A DNA stretch of 64,000 nucleotides from Usnea hakonensis (taxonomy: Eukaryota > Ascomycota > Lecanoromycetes > Lecanorales > Parmeliaceae), in NCBI GenBank assembly GCA_013423325.1, contig BLJB01000220.1, positions 36,660-100,659 on the forward strand. Reading direction: 5' to 3'. Below the pieces are notes generated by a model, which saw only the letters and a list, made by a program, of their open reading frames with translations, was not told the DNA's origin and did no database searches. This document shows positions 45,958 to 56,859 of this stretch, in pieces. Both the position numbers and the translations under genes were made by a program. Positions within the stretch are counted from its first letter, which is position 1. The number at the start of each line of letters is the position of its first letter.

Positions 45958-47113
45958 CCCAACTTGAGAATCATCTCAAAACCCCATCAAAAAGAGAAAA
46001 AATAATAAACATCCATTCAAACCCACCCCTCCCAACCCCCTCCCCTCCCCCCACCCCAACACCCATCCACACCATACCCCACCCCTCCAGCCACCCCCCC
46101 CACCTCCCATCTATCCATCAATCCATCCATCCATCCCTCCCCATCCATCCATCCCTCCCTACCCCTCCAGCCTACCTTAGCCTCCAACCCCCCATCCACA
46201 AACCCCTTACCTTGAACAAACAGTATCAGGCTTTGAGCTTGCTTTATACCAATATAGATATGGGGAATCGATCGATTATAGCTATAAGAAGGGGTTAGAG
46301 AGGGGAGGAGAGGAAAGGAGAGGAAAGAGTCATACGTACATACTCTACGCGGGCTGTGAGATAAGATGAGGTAAGATGAGGGATGAGTCATTCATTCATA
46401 TCATTCGTGGTGCATGGGGTTTGAGTCAGCCTGTCAGCATGTCAGCCTGCATGCATGCATGCGGTATAGATTATTAGGGCTGGCTGGGCGGGGGGGGTTT
46501 TGCCGGGATGCTATGTACCTAGGTATGGATGTGATGGATGGATGATGATGAGCCTTACCCACCGATGCTCAACAGCATTACATTACATTTCCCAGAAGTG
46601 AAAATCCAGGTGATGGAAACTGGCTGGCTGGGTGACTCATATGAGGGAAATGCGTTTTGTCTATTCTCACAAATTGAATTTCAATTTTCTCTGTGCGCAG
46701 ACTAAGGTACCTAGGTAGGTAGTCAGATCTGCCGCGAGCTATACCAGCTTAGGAAAAAGATCAACATTCAGCTAAGGTAAGGTGGAGTGAGTGAGACCTA
46801 AGATAGGTAGGGTAAGGCTTTAGGCAGCACGATTCGATATATATATGTATGCTTACTTACTGACGGCGGAGAGTCAGAGTGCGATTGCAGATATAATATA
46901 ATACAACTTGAGTGCGAGTTTCGGATCTTTATGTGTGTGTTTGTTTGTTTGTTACTTACTGAATTGCCTTGGTCTGATATTTTTGGATTTCTTGTGAAGA
47001 CGATTGAGGTGGTCATCGGAGCAGGCTGAAGGCTTTTGATACGTTTTTAGAGGGCTATCCTTTGGTCTTTAACAAGGAAATTTGCTAGTATTGAGTACTT
47101 TTCTTTCGCAGTC
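45958..47113. other. Gene-free spacer, C-rich repeats
   Basis: Contains CCATCCAT-type repeats at about 46110-46155, a GCAT run near 46448-46462, and short repeats. No coding signal. The right end is the leader of the gene at 47114. Confidence 0.5.
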
Positions 47114-47914
47114 ATGGCCGTACCCGTACCTAGCCCAGTCTTCCAGTACACCTCGCTACCAGCCGAAATCAGGAACACAATCATGGAGCACGCCCTCGTC
47201 CCCGGCGACGTCTACCCATGCCGCCGTCTCCCGAAGAAACCCTCATCCCCCAAACCCACCCGCAATCTGCTCTCCACGGTCCTCAAGCACCCTCGTGCGC
47301 TATTCAACGTCAGAGTCGGAGGCGGCGAGCACCACGTCGCCACGAAGAGGCAACCGGGTTTCCAGCTCCTGGTCACATGCAAAACCGCGTATCGAGACGG
47401 CTATTTCATGTTCTATAGCATGAACACGTTCCACTTACCCGCCGGATCGGCGAGCGACGCGCAGCAGTGGCTCGATGGGCTGAAGCTGCATCATAGATCC
47501 ATGATCAAGAGTGCTTGTATGACGTTGAGTCTGGCGGACCTTACGCCCAACGTCGTGGTCGAGATGGATGAGAAGTGGCTCTGGGATCTGCCGTTCAAGA
47601 GCCGGCAGGATGAGCAGCGCATGGTGGTCGAAGTGGCGTATTTGCTCTGTTGGCGCTATTGGCAGGACAAGGTGGGCTTTTTGAAGAGGTGGGATACGCT
47701 GGATCAAGTGGTTTTGGAAAAAGCGTCTGGGGAGAGGTCGGTCTTTGATGGGGAGGCGTTCCGCGCGATGGATACAAAGGAAGAGAAGGAATTTTTGGAT
47801 ATGGCGAGGGAGGAGGTGAGGGTTGAGCTTGAGGGATTGGTCGGTGAGATGGGGTGGAGGGCGACGAAAAGGTGGTTGATGACACGGGGGTCTTCGTTGA
47901 GGGGTCAGGGATGA
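47114..47914 (+). CDS. LP-E-R (2EXR/DUF7730-like) protein, first of a tandem pair
   Basis: Single-exon frame of 266 aa. Near the N-terminus it has YTSLPAEIRNTIMEHALVPG, the L-P-x-E-I-R motif, then a basic Pro-rich loop and FQLLVTCKTAYRDGYFMFYSMNTFHLP. The last piece is shared with the neighbour at 48569 (QLIATCKQAYIEGHGLFYSNNTFHLP). Other shared blocks are RSMIKSACMTLSLADLTP and a C-terminal G-W-x-x-T-x-x-W-L element. The family is common in Pezizomycotina and uncharacterised; an F-box-like adaptor role is only a guess. No signal peptide or membrane segment. Confidence 0.78.
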   Translation: MAVPVPSPVFQYTSLPAEIRNTIMEHALVPGDVYPCRRLPKKPSSPKPTRNLLSTVLKHPRALFNVRVGGGEHHVATKRQPGFQLLVTCKTAYRDGYFMFYSMNTFHLPAGSASDAQQWLDGLKLHHRSMIKSACMTLSLADLTPNVVVEMDEKWLWDLPFKSRQDEQRMVVEVAYLLCWRYWQDKVGFLKRWDTLDQVVLEKASGERSVFDGEAFRAMDTKEEKEFLDMAREEVRVELEGLVGEMGWRATKRWLMTRGSSLRGQG

Positions 47915-48568
47915 GGGCTGTATCCCTGTTGGCTTTTTGGGGTAGCGAGGGATGGATACCTAGTGCTCTGGTTATTGAGAAGATTTCCCAGAGCCGGTCT
48001 TCACTCTTGATAAAAGTAATAGAATCTTTGACTGCTTGTGCTTGTCATTGTGGTCATATTTGCTGAATTACTACATTGACTGGTATTAGTATCTTGGAAT
48101 GGAGGCGCATTTTCACGCACATAGCCTCGTTGATACCTAATTTAAGACACATCAACCATTGTGCTAGTACACAACTCATAGGAGCTGAGATTTGTGTCAG
48201 GCGCGCTGGGTCGATGCCTCATGGCTTGTCGATTAGGCGAGTACTCGTTAAAAATAGTACTCATCTTAAACACACGTCGTCATTCGTGCATAGCAGGCAT
48301 AACACTTTAGTATCGACCGTCTTTGTAGATCAGTGACGGCCAATACCCATCAAAACACATCCTTAACACTTTCGTAGGTTCAAGTGTCAACCGTCTTTAC
48401 GGAGAACCGAGACAAGTTCCCATCAAAGCAGATCTTTAACACTTTCACAGATTTGCAGTATATGTAATCCTGACAGCTTACCTTGGTACCTTTGTCCCTT
48501 CACGATTCTAACGCAAAAAGCAGCTCTCCACAATAAGCCAGCCATCTTGTGACATAGACTTCAACATC
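47915..48568. other. Spacer between the tandem LP-E-R genes
   Basis: Holds an imperfect tandem repeat (48301-48450). The last 60 bp form the leader of the second gene. No coding signal otherwise. Confidence 0.5.
48301..48450. repeat. Imperfect tandem repeat, units about 64-73 bp
   Basis: AACACTTT recurs at 48301, 48365 and 48438. Between copies the shared words are CGACCGTCTTTG / CAACCGTCTTTA and CCCATCAAAACACATCCTT / CCCATCAAAGCAGATCTTT. Confidence 0.75.
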
Positions 48569-49330
48569 ATGGCTGCCGATCCAACGAAACTATCCTACTT
48601 CTCATTGCCAGGCGAGGTACGGAACAAGATCATGGGATACGTCCTAGTTGGGGGACAACTTAATCCCTACGACCCAAGTTTGGAAGCAGTTACTCGTAGC
48701 CAAGACACTGCGGCCAAGGTAGATTTCCGGCTCGGAGTACAGCTCATCGCAACCTGCAAACAGGCATATATCGAAGGCCACGGCTTGTTCTATTCCAACA
48801 ATACTTTCCACTTACCGCCCAAAATGCCATTCTTATGGCCCGAACGACTTCAAGCCAAGCACAAATCGATGATCAAGCGTATCAGCATCAATATCGGCCT
48901 CGACGAGTTGACTCCTTCGATGTTGAACCAGGTTGAAAGCACCACGGCAGGACAAGGCGAAATGCACGGCATTCGCTGGGCCTCGGGAGTATTAGACGTT
49001 CTTTTCGAAATTTGGGAAGCAAAAATGAGATATATAGCGGCATGGAAATCCCTCGAGGAAATCACGGTACATTCATTTGGTTGTACAGTTGTTCTTCGTC
49101 ATGACGAAATCGTCGCTCATATGAGAGAACCAACTTTCCTGCGAGCTGAGACTTGTTTCAACGACCCTTACTGGTGCATCACATTTCGGCGATCGTGCCT
49201 CTATGTGCTTGGCAATATTGCGGCTGAGGTTGACTCTGTTGGTTGGAAGAAAACGAGGGAGTGGCTTCAATTGAGGAAGCCAGGACAGATGGCTGAAGGT
49301 TTTATGATTAGGGCGAACGATGCATCCTAG
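48569..49330 (+). CDS. LP-E-R (2EXR/DUF7730-like) protein, second of the pair
   Basis: Single-exon frame of 253 aa, paralogue of 47114-47914. It opens with YFSLPGEVRNKIMGYVLVGG and shares the C-K-x-A-Y...L-F-Y-S-x-N-T-F-H-L-P block, KSMIKRISINIGLDELTP and VGWKKTREWLQL. It lacks the basic Pro-rich insert of the first copy, and its middle part has drifted. Same strand and 650 bp apart, so a local duplication is the simplest origin. Function unknown. Confidence 0.78.
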   Translation: MAADPTKLSYFSLPGEVRNKIMGYVLVGGQLNPYDPSLEAVTRSQDTAAKVDFRLGVQLIATCKQAYIEGHGLFYSNNTFHLPPKMPFLWPERLQAKHKSMIKRISINIGLDELTPSMLNQVESTTAGQGEMHGIRWASGVLDVLFEIWEAKMRYIAAWKSLEEITVHSFGCTVVLRHDEIVAHMREPTFLRAETCFNDPYWCITFRRSCLYVLGNIAAEVDSVGWKKTREWLQLRKPGQMAEGFMIRANDAS

Positions 49331-49992
49331 AGACAGATCGGTGTGAAGGGCACTTGGAGGACTTGAGTTGTTTGACTGATGGCATATATGATCTTGCGTT
49401 GCGGCTTGAAGAGGAGATTTTGCGTGCCCAAGACAACGTTGTACGTAGAAAGGAGAAAGGAGCGATTTCTATGCACGGCAGAGATCGACAACTAGTGATG
49501 GCGCTAGTATCAAGTAGTACTAGGTAGTCTCTGCGGGGTTGAACGACTGAGGCGACTTTTCCTTTCCAATTTCCAATCCGTACCTTATGGGTCCTTCATC
49601 TGTTTCCTCGTGGTATTCAATTGCACCAATCTGTCTCTGTCTCTGTCTCTGTCTCTAGTGTCGCGCTAAGAAAGCTTGGGAAATTTCAAGTATGGAGGGT
49701 GGCTGAGTATTGAAAAGCCTACTACAACATACCTTAATGATAATTAATGCCTGAAGGTATTCGCTGTTCGCTCCTGCTGTGATGATTTCATGACGTCATT
49801 TTCCCGCCCTCAGTGTCCTACAAATACTCAGGCCTACTTTACTAATGATAAGTAATGAAATGACTTCAACAACCAGAAAGAGTGTGACAAAGACATAGAC
49901 CGTCCCCAATCTTTCCGCGCTGGTGCGTCGACGATACTGCCATCATCCAAGGTCAGACTAGATTGTGTGAATGCTGAGCGCCGAGGCTCATC
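49331..49992. other. Spacer with CTGTCT microsatellite
   Basis: Contains (CTGTCT)n at 49631-49656 and the promoter and leader of the amidohydrolase. No coding signal. Confidence 0.5.
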
Positions 49993-51624
49993 ATGACCAC
50001 TGTATTCCGAAATGGAAGATTCTTCATTGGAGAATCAGAGTGTCAGACCCTTCAGAATCCCTTTACTCATTGCATGGTCGTTACGGATGATCGCATCCAA
50101 CATATTGGAGAAGAAGCTGATCTTGCAGTCACGAAAGCCATAGAGAATGGCGCGTCGATTTTCGATGTGCAAGATCGAGTCGTGATACCAGGTTTCATCG
50201 ATGGACACGTGCATCTCCTCCTACTCGGTCTAGCACTCCGGAAGGTCGACCTTGGAGCCTGCAAGAACATGGACGACATTGGTGCTGCGATTGCATCATA
50301 TGCCAAAGCAAACCCCTCGTCTCCCCGAATCCTATGCCATGGATGGGAGCAGCCAACAACGAACGGAATTGCACTGGCTAGCATGCTCGATCCCATCGAC
50401 GAGCGCCCTATTTTCATTGACGCCAAAGACTTACACTCAGCATGGTGCAACTCAGCTGCCCTCAAAGAATTAGGTGTAGAATCGATGAAAGATCCTGTTG
50501 GTGGCATGATTCACCGCGATGAACACGGAAAACCTTCAGGACTGCTGAGCGAAGCCGCAGCCGTAAACCTCGTGTGGCCGCACATTGCGCGATTGACTCC
50601 CCTTGAGGATCGAATTGAAGCATTGCGGACAGCTGGTCGAGTCTACACGCAGGCGGGGTTCACCGGGATGGTTGAAATGGCCATGGACGAGAATGCATGG
50701 GCGGCATTACAACTGCTCCAATCACGAGGGAGGTTCCCCTTTCGTATTGCCGCACACTGGCTTATCAGTCCTTCTGATGACGAGAGTGCTATGTTGAAGC
50801 AGGTTCACCGTGCAATTGAGCTTCGCGAAAAGTTCAATGCAGATACGTCACCATCGCTACGTATAACGGGGATCAAAATCATTTGCGATGGTGTCGTGGA
50901 CGCTTGCACTGCTGCTCTAAGCCAGCCTTATAGTTCAAATGGCGTCTTATGCTCACCACTATGGACTCCCAAAATGCTAGCTCCCGTTGTCCAGGCAGCT
51001 GATCTGGCTGGGTTACAGTGCGCCCTACACGCAATTGGAGATGTAGCCGTCAAAAACGCCATCGATGTTCTAGAAGAGTTCGGCACTCCAGGTCGTAGAC
51101 ACCGCATCGAGCACCTTGAACTAACATCACCCGAAGATGCCAAACGCCTCGGAACAGCCGGTATCACAGCATCAATCCAACCAGTACACTCGGATCCAGC
51201 TATCAATAGAGCCTGGCCCAAATTGATAGGCGAAACTCGCTGTGAACGAGCGTTCGCTTACAAGGAGTTTCTGGAAGGTGGCGCCGTACTTGCCTTAGGG
51301 TCCGATGCACCCACCGCACCGCATGCACCACTATCAAATCTTTACTGCGCAACCACAAGACGATCTGCTCGAGAGCCAGAATCACGAGCTACAACTAACG
51401 AACAATACGCGCTCCCGCTCGCTACTGCCATGACTGCGGCCACGGTGGGAGCGGCATATTCGTGCTTTGCTGATGCGGAAACTGGAAGGTTGAAAGCTGG
51501 ACTCAAGGCTGACTTTGCTGTTGTGGATATGAAGTGGGCTGCGGAAGACTTGTTAAAAGCGCACGTGTGCCAGACTTGGTTTGAGGGAAAGAAAGTCTAC
51601 GATCGTGACGATGAGGAATGCTAG
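49993..51624 (+). CDS. Amidohydrolase, YtcJ-like (metal-dependent hydrolase), single exon
   Basis: 543 aa with no intron. The protein starts with a small beta domain, then FIDGHVHLL (the D-x-H-x-H metal motif, about residues 70-74). Later come DAKDLHSAWCNSAAL, typical of the YtcJ/LAF3 amidohydrolase-3 group, CDGVVDACTA, the metal-site HAIGD (about 347), RIEH, and the catalytic Asp in LGSDAPTAPHAPL. The end NxVDMKWxx...TWFEGKKVYD closes the beta sandwich. Known of the family: hydrolysis of amide or related bonds in small molecules; the fungal members have no settled substrate. No signal peptide, so probably cytosolic. Absence of introns and a complete motif set are compatible with an ancient bacterial origin, but this is not shown. 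Confidence 0.93.
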   Translation: MTTVFRNGRFFIGESECQTLQNPFTHCMVVTDDRIQHIGEEADLAVTKAIENGASIFDVQDRVVIPGFIDGHVHLLLLGLALRKVDLGACKNMDDIGAAIASYAKANPSSPRILCHGWEQPTTNGIALASMLDPIDERPIFIDAKDLHSAWCNSAALKELGVESMKDPVGGMIHRDEHGKPSGLLSEAAAVNLVWPHIARLTPLEDRIEALRTAGRVYTQAGFTGMVEMAMDENAWAALQLLQSRGRFPFRIAAHWLISPSDDESAMLKQVHRAIELREKFNADTSPSLRITGIKIICDGVVDACTAALSQPYSSNGVLCSPLWTPKMLAPVVQAADLAGLQCALHAIGDVAVKNAIDVLEEFGTPGRRHRIEHLELTSPEDAKRLGTAGITASIQPVHSDPAINRAWPKLIGETRCERAFAYKEFLEGGAVLALGSDAPTAPHAPLSNLYCATTRRSAREPESRATTNEQYALPLATAMTAATVGAAYSCFADAETGRLKAGLKADFAVVDMKWAAEDLLKAHVCQTWFEGKKVYDRDDEEC

Positions 51625-52453
51625 CAGCTTTGGCGTCCGAATGGAAGATATTTCTAATTCACTTTTGCGCTCTCCGTTCATTTCTCCGTCTGGAAATGTT
51701 CCTCCGTTCTCCATCCTCACACTCTATGAAACCATCCAATCTAGGCTGCAGACACGCCAATGACGAACTGAAAGGATGCGGACGTGCGTGGAAGATGTTC
51801 CTCCATGACTGCGCATTTTCGTCGTGGTGGGTGGTATCATGCTTGGCTAAAGTCAGAAATGGGGCACAGAATTAGCTTATGCGTGGTCGTTTGTCACGCC
51901 ACCAAAGTTTTCCCAACCTTCGAACAGCTCCAAAGTTACCAGTACCTTCGTGCAACACCTGAGTCACTCCTGTACCGGTTCCTTATGCTCGGGATTGTAT
52001 ATGTGCATACCTCAGTGGAGGAGAAAGAAAGGATCAAAGATAAGGAGGTCAATCCGATATAACCAGGGTCGCTTATGCAATGCGCAGCAAGGCATTTTGT
52101 GAGATGCATGTAAAGCAGCCAATCACTCCCATCATTTGAGGAGGGTGTGTCGAGGCCCTTAAATTTTAGGAAGGTCTAAACTTTTCTTGTAGGGTTGCGA
52201 TTGGCGCACAGCAACCCCGCGCCGAGGCATCTACGTCTGACAAGATCCTTCGCCTCACTTGGCGTTCCAGTACCCGGATAAGATCAAAAATCGTGCATGA
52301 ACGGGCTGATAGATTACGTGGTGTGTCGATCCCACCTACAAGGCTGTAACGCTCGAGTGCTATTGAAAATCCACCTTCTTTCACGATGTTGCTGAAATTC
52401 TTTGCAAAGTCGGACACAGACTCACGCAGAGTCTATCCCCTTGATTTGTCACA
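51625..52453. other. Spacer, no gene recognised
   Basis: 3' side of the amidohydrolase and promoter of the next gene. Small open frames on both strands lack motifs. Confidence 0.5.
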
Positions 52454-53986
52454 ATGGCCGTCCAAGACAGTCCGATCATCATTGAACCAACCACTTCCTC
52501 AGGCCAACAATTGCCTGCTATTCCCAGCCTGTCCCCTCACCCAAGCTCATCGTCCGACTCTTTCGATTCGTCACGGCCGAACTCTCAAGCGAGCAGCATT
52601 ACTTCTAGGTCACCCTCTCCCTCGCCAATTTTGAAAAGTAGTCCAAGGATAGAGAACCAGGAGTCTTTCGAGCTTCCGACGTTACCCTCGCATCCATCAC
52701 CACGAACCAATTCTGCAGCCGAAACGCATCGCCAGCATGATACACCTACATCTGTACCGCCAGAAGCTGTTGCAGATCCCAGTACACCCCACGAAGTCTC
52801 ATGGCATCACCGCATCTGGTCTCTCATTCCTAGACGAAACTGGTTCACAAATGCTTTGGGCATCGTAACCCTCGGACTGACATTGATTGGGATGATCATT
52901 TTTAGTGAGCGAACATATAAATTTACCGTCTGGTCTGCTTGGAATGATGCTCTTGACACCTGCGCGCAGCTGACTTCAGTAAGTAGCTCTGCGTCTTGTA
53001 CGGCCAATCTAGCTGAATGGTGCTAAAATCTTGCGTAGACTAATATAGAACTTGGCCCAAATTGCAAAAAGCTCTTATCAGACAAAACGGTGGATGTGAA
53101 ACCTCCACCATACAGCCACTGGAAACGAAACCTGAATACCACCCTGCAAGCCGCTTCAGGAATTTGGAAAAATGGCTTCAGGAAGAGGCCCACTGTAGGA
53201 ACCGGCGGGGTGGGATACGCTGCACCGATCGGCGGGGCGGGATACGATATAGTGGACTCGACCTCCAACTTCTCATCAGCTGCGATCCTTCTTACTTCGA
53301 CTGTGGTGATAGGAGGACTGTCACTCGTCGTTTTCCGCCGCTACTGGAGGTCTGAGGAGGTCTTCACGAGCCCAGTAAGGTCAGATTGGCAATTTACACG
53401 ACACCATCAAGAAGGTCCGGAGACTGTCAGTGGTGAAGGCTACCAGATAGTACGGCATAACCCAGAAGATGGCCATCTTCTTGGTCAGCTACGACAACGA
53501 ATCCGAAGCTCACAACCTAATGCAGTAGAGAACCCAGCCGGTGAGCCTACATGGCATTTTAAGAACACCTCGGAAGACACTCTGGTCGGGCCCTGGAATG
53601 GTACAACATGGGGCACTTCCAAGGTGTCACTGACTGACAATGCGTCCAATGAGACGCAGTATAATCTTATTGAGCTAGAGACTGAAGGTCCCAGTAAGAC
53701 TTTCTTCGATCCCGAGACTGGAGAATTTATCCATCTCACACCATGGACGAGCACTGGTGATGAAGGGGTTCATGGGCTTCAACCGGACGGGAAAGGTAGT
53801 ACTAAACGTGCTTTTGCTCAAATGACCATTGGAGCCACTGGTTGGGCAGCTGGCAAGAACATCGATGATCAGCTTGCAGAAAAGCTACAAGCAAATAGCA
53901 AAGGACGAAAAGCCCACGGCGTGGGGGATTGCGTCACTGGAAACATTACGAATGAAGAGCCGTCTGCAAAGCCTGTGATGGTCTGA
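52454..53986 (+). CDS. Fungal membrane protein, Ser/Pro-rich N-terminus, two TM segments, two exons
   Basis: Exon 1 52454-52978, intron 52979-53038 (60 nt, GTAAGT, branch-like GCTAAA, TAG), exon 2 53039-53986, phase 0, 490 aa. The first 110 residues are disordered and Ser/Pro-rich. A first membrane segment (ALGIVTLGLTLIGMIIF) is followed by RTYKFTVWSAWNDALDTCAQL, a pattern I know from an uncharacterised fungal family in which a short Cys loop follows the helix. Exon 2 begins with the second Cys (GPNCKKLL), then a Pro/Gly-rich stretch, a second membrane segment (AAILLTSTVVIGGLSLVVF), a basic juxtamembrane RRYWR and a hydrophilic tail. No enzyme motif. The splice joins the two Cys elements, which supports the model. 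Confidence 0.78.
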
Positions 53987-55465
53987 GGTTTCTTGGTCTT
54001 ATACGGAAGTGAAGTACTGCTGACCGTAGAGTCGAGGATCCTACCGTCCACGTGAACGGGCAAGACACGGAGGAATTCGATTCCAAATTGATGATGTTCA
54101 TGCCACAAACGCCTTGGTATGCTGGTAGAATTTATAAAACTGACATTGATACTGGTACTGATGTGAATGCGGATGCGGCCTCGATTAATGAAGAAACTTG
54201 GTATGCTGATACTGATATTTGGGCGGGTCCTGGTGCGGATGCGGGTGCGAAATCCACTACTGTAGTACCAATGCCAGAAAGATTTTCGGATTCTACATCG
54301 AATGATACGACTCCCCTCTCTTTCAGTGAATTACCTTGTTCGTAAGTCACTGAGCATCCGGAATCAGACCATACTTGTTATAATAACCGGATGTCAGAAT
54401 TGTCAGCCTCACATCACGATACGGCGATGGTGTTACTACGAAAATCCTAGGCTCTGTCGCTGAAAACGAAAGACGGCAAAGTTTTCTCGGTTGGATCAAA
54501 TCTTCCCGATCCGTTGACTTCAACATGGAGGAAGAGCTTAGAAAGTGACTTATGATGTGATGTCGTGAGAAATTTGACAACAAAGGAATGGCAGCTCGTC
54601 ACGTTCTCCATTGCCATCATCTTTCGAACGGATGGTACTAGTGTCCATACCACGCCCTGAGCGTAGCCTCCTCTACAAGATCCTCTTCAAGACAGACGGG
54701 TGGCAATCTATGAGAAAAATTCGGAGACAAGGTTCGAAGATGTTGACAAAGATCTTGTCTCTGTTCCCAAAAATAAGGTGCCCGATAGTGCTCCAAAGCC
54801 GGACTCCGGCTCGAGGATCTGGTCATGAAGTATTGCAACTGCCTCGCCGCACTCAAAAAAATGTTTGCTTGAGATCTGGCGTAACTTACATGGGAGCGAG
54901 CTTGTCAGTCTTATGGGCACTTTCTCGAGCCTACTTGTTCACGTAGTCTAACGGCTCACAATGACTTGATTTTGTAATGACCTGTATTACTGCGATGTTG
55001 GAAATGGTGTTGAAGTACAGAATTACTACCTACTTTTCGAACGTTGTGTGGCAGCTCAGCTCTTGTGGTGATGAGATTCAAGGGAGGTGTGAAGACTGCA
55101 CCAAAGTTGGGGGCGCGGGAGGGCGATGCGCATAAGTGTCATTTAAATGAGGTGGTAGCTGCTGTTGTACTTGAACTCGGTAGAAATCATTCATCTAATG
55201 ACACCTTAGTGAATATTATTTATTGGATAGCTGCATGTTTTATTGACACCACTAAGTGAATGTGAAAATGAGCAAACTTCTTTTTTTATATCCGGGACTT
55301 CTCAGCCTTTCCTTGTATCACATCAAACCACCCTGAAAAACCCTACCTTCCTCTGCCACTGTTATACATACCAACCTCCCACCGCCAACCTCACCCGATC
55401 CTCAAACAACCAACAACCACAGCTCTGATCTATCCTTCACCACAAGCCCACTACACCTCACCACC
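53987..55465. other. Spacer with one Asp/Thr-rich open frame of unclear status
   Basis: A plus-strand frame at 54030-54345 (VEDPTVHVNGQDTEEFDSK..., then repeated T-D-x-D-T-G-T-D type residues) follows a possible CTGACCGTAG branch/acceptor. It cannot be joined in phase to the preceding gene with a GT donor. It may be a relic or a separate small gene. Nothing else recognised; the last 150 bp are the C-rich leader of the MYND gene. Confidence 0.4.
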
Positions 55466-56089
55466 ATGGACCCCACCATCACCAACACCCCCACCCCCGC
55501 ACTCTTCCGCTTCAACATCCACAACCTAACCACAACAACCCACATCGAACACACCCACCCAGTCCCCCTCTTCCTCTGCCACCCGACCCCCTCCCAACAA
55601 ACCAGCACCGCCTACACCGCCGCCTTCATCGACGTCCTCTCCCTCATCACAAACCGCCACCACACGCAATGCCTCTCCCTCCTCACGGCCCCCTGCCCGG
55701 CCTGCTCCTCACCCCACACAGACTGTCTCAAAGCCCCAACCTCCCACCTCAACCTCCTAGAACCCCTCGTGTCCATCGACGTATACCCCGTCTGCGGCAG
55801 CAAGACGTGCGAGGGGAAAGTGCGGGCGATGATATTGCAAAAGCAGAGGCGGGAGAAGGCGGCGGCGGAGGAGAGTGCGAAGAAGCGGTATGGGCAGATG
55901 ATGTGTGAGGTTTGTGGGAAGGAGGATGCGAAGCGGTGTAAGGGGTGTGGGACGGTGGGGTATTGTGGGAAGGCGTGTCAGGTGTCGGATTGGAAGGTGC
56001 ATAGGGGGGATTGTGGGATGAGGTACATGTCGAGGAAGAAGAGGGAGGAGGTGGGGGGGGGGACGGGATTGCCGTATGAGACGATTTGA
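55466..56089 (+). CDS. MYND-type zinc-finger protein
   Basis: Single-exon frame of 207 aa. The C-terminal MYND finger (about residues 148-186) has all ligands: CEVCGKEDAKRCKGC, then GYCGKACQ, SDWKVHRGDC. The N-terminal 120 residues contain two further Cys pairs (CPAC and VCGSKTC) and resemble the region that precedes MYND in several fungal proteins. Known of the family: MYND fingers mediate protein contacts, often with Pro-rich peptides, in transcription and development. The coding strand changes sharply from almost no G (55466-55790) to almost no C (after 55800), while the protein stays sensible. No nuclear signal is obvious. Confidence 0.88.
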   Translation: MDPTITNTPTPALFRFNIHNLTTTTHIEHTHPVPLFLCHPTPSQQTSTAYTAAFIDVLSLITNRHHTQCLSLLTAPCPACSSPHTDCLKAPTSHLNLLEPLVSIDVYPVCGSKTCEGKVRAMILQKQRREKAAAEESAKKRYGQMMCEVCGKEDAKRCKGCGTVGYCGKACQVSDWKVHRGDCGMRYMSRKKREEVGGGTGLPYETI

Positions 56090-56859
56090 GGTGGGGAGAG
56101 GATTGGGGGGGAGGGTTGGGGGGGGGAGGGGGTGGATGACTTAATGCTACTTGCTTGTGGGAGATTGGACTGGGGGAAGTGTCCGCTGATGGCTTGCTGT
56201 GCTTCTGGCAGGTTCATCTTCTCGAAGAGATCTCTCTCTTGCTATTGGCTCATGTCAAGAGCTCGAGCTACGATTGCATACTACCTACGGAGTACCACCT
56301 TGCTCGCGCTCGAAGCAGTTACGAAATAGTACCTAGCATGCTCGACCATTCAATCACGATCCAAACTCTTGTAGGAGCTACAAGAATCCACTGAACACTT
56401 CCTCTATGACACCCAATTCTACAACTAAAGTACGTACTCTAGAGTACCTAGGTACCTACCTCCAAGGCTGGAGTTGCCTCAGTCCCTCAGCCGTGCCTAT
56501 CTCGCTAAGCCCCTTCGGGTTAGCGCTTTTGCTGACTACGTCAGGCGACGATAGCACACTGCTGATTGGTCACGTCACTCTGCGCTAGCTTGGACCCTCC
56601 CTTTTAGTTTTAGGCGCTTCTTTTGTTCTTTTCCTGACCTTGTCTTCTCATATCCTCATAGCCTCGTTGAACGAAACTACTTATACAGAATCCTTCCTTC
56701 CTACTTCTTAAGTGCTAGGGAAAGTGATCAGACATTGGCGAATCAACGCGGGTGCGAACCTCCCTTCACTTTTGCTCATTGTTCGAGCAGAAATGTCGTC
56801 GGACTTTTAGCTGTCCATCTTATCATTTTACAACCAGACCAACAGAACAACAAGCATTG
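56090..56859. other. Spacer, no gene recognised
   Basis: G-rich at the left end (3' UTR of the MYND gene). The right part is promoter and leader of the next gene. Confidence 0.5.

Noticed and set aside
54030..54345. Extra last exon of the two-TM protein at 52454
   Set aside because: A branch site and acceptor are plausible, but no GT donor before the stop at 53986 gives the needed phase.
56752..56859. N-terminal extension of the hypothetical protein at 56860
   Set aside because: That part begins with GTG and lacks an ATG; the first ATG is at 56860.
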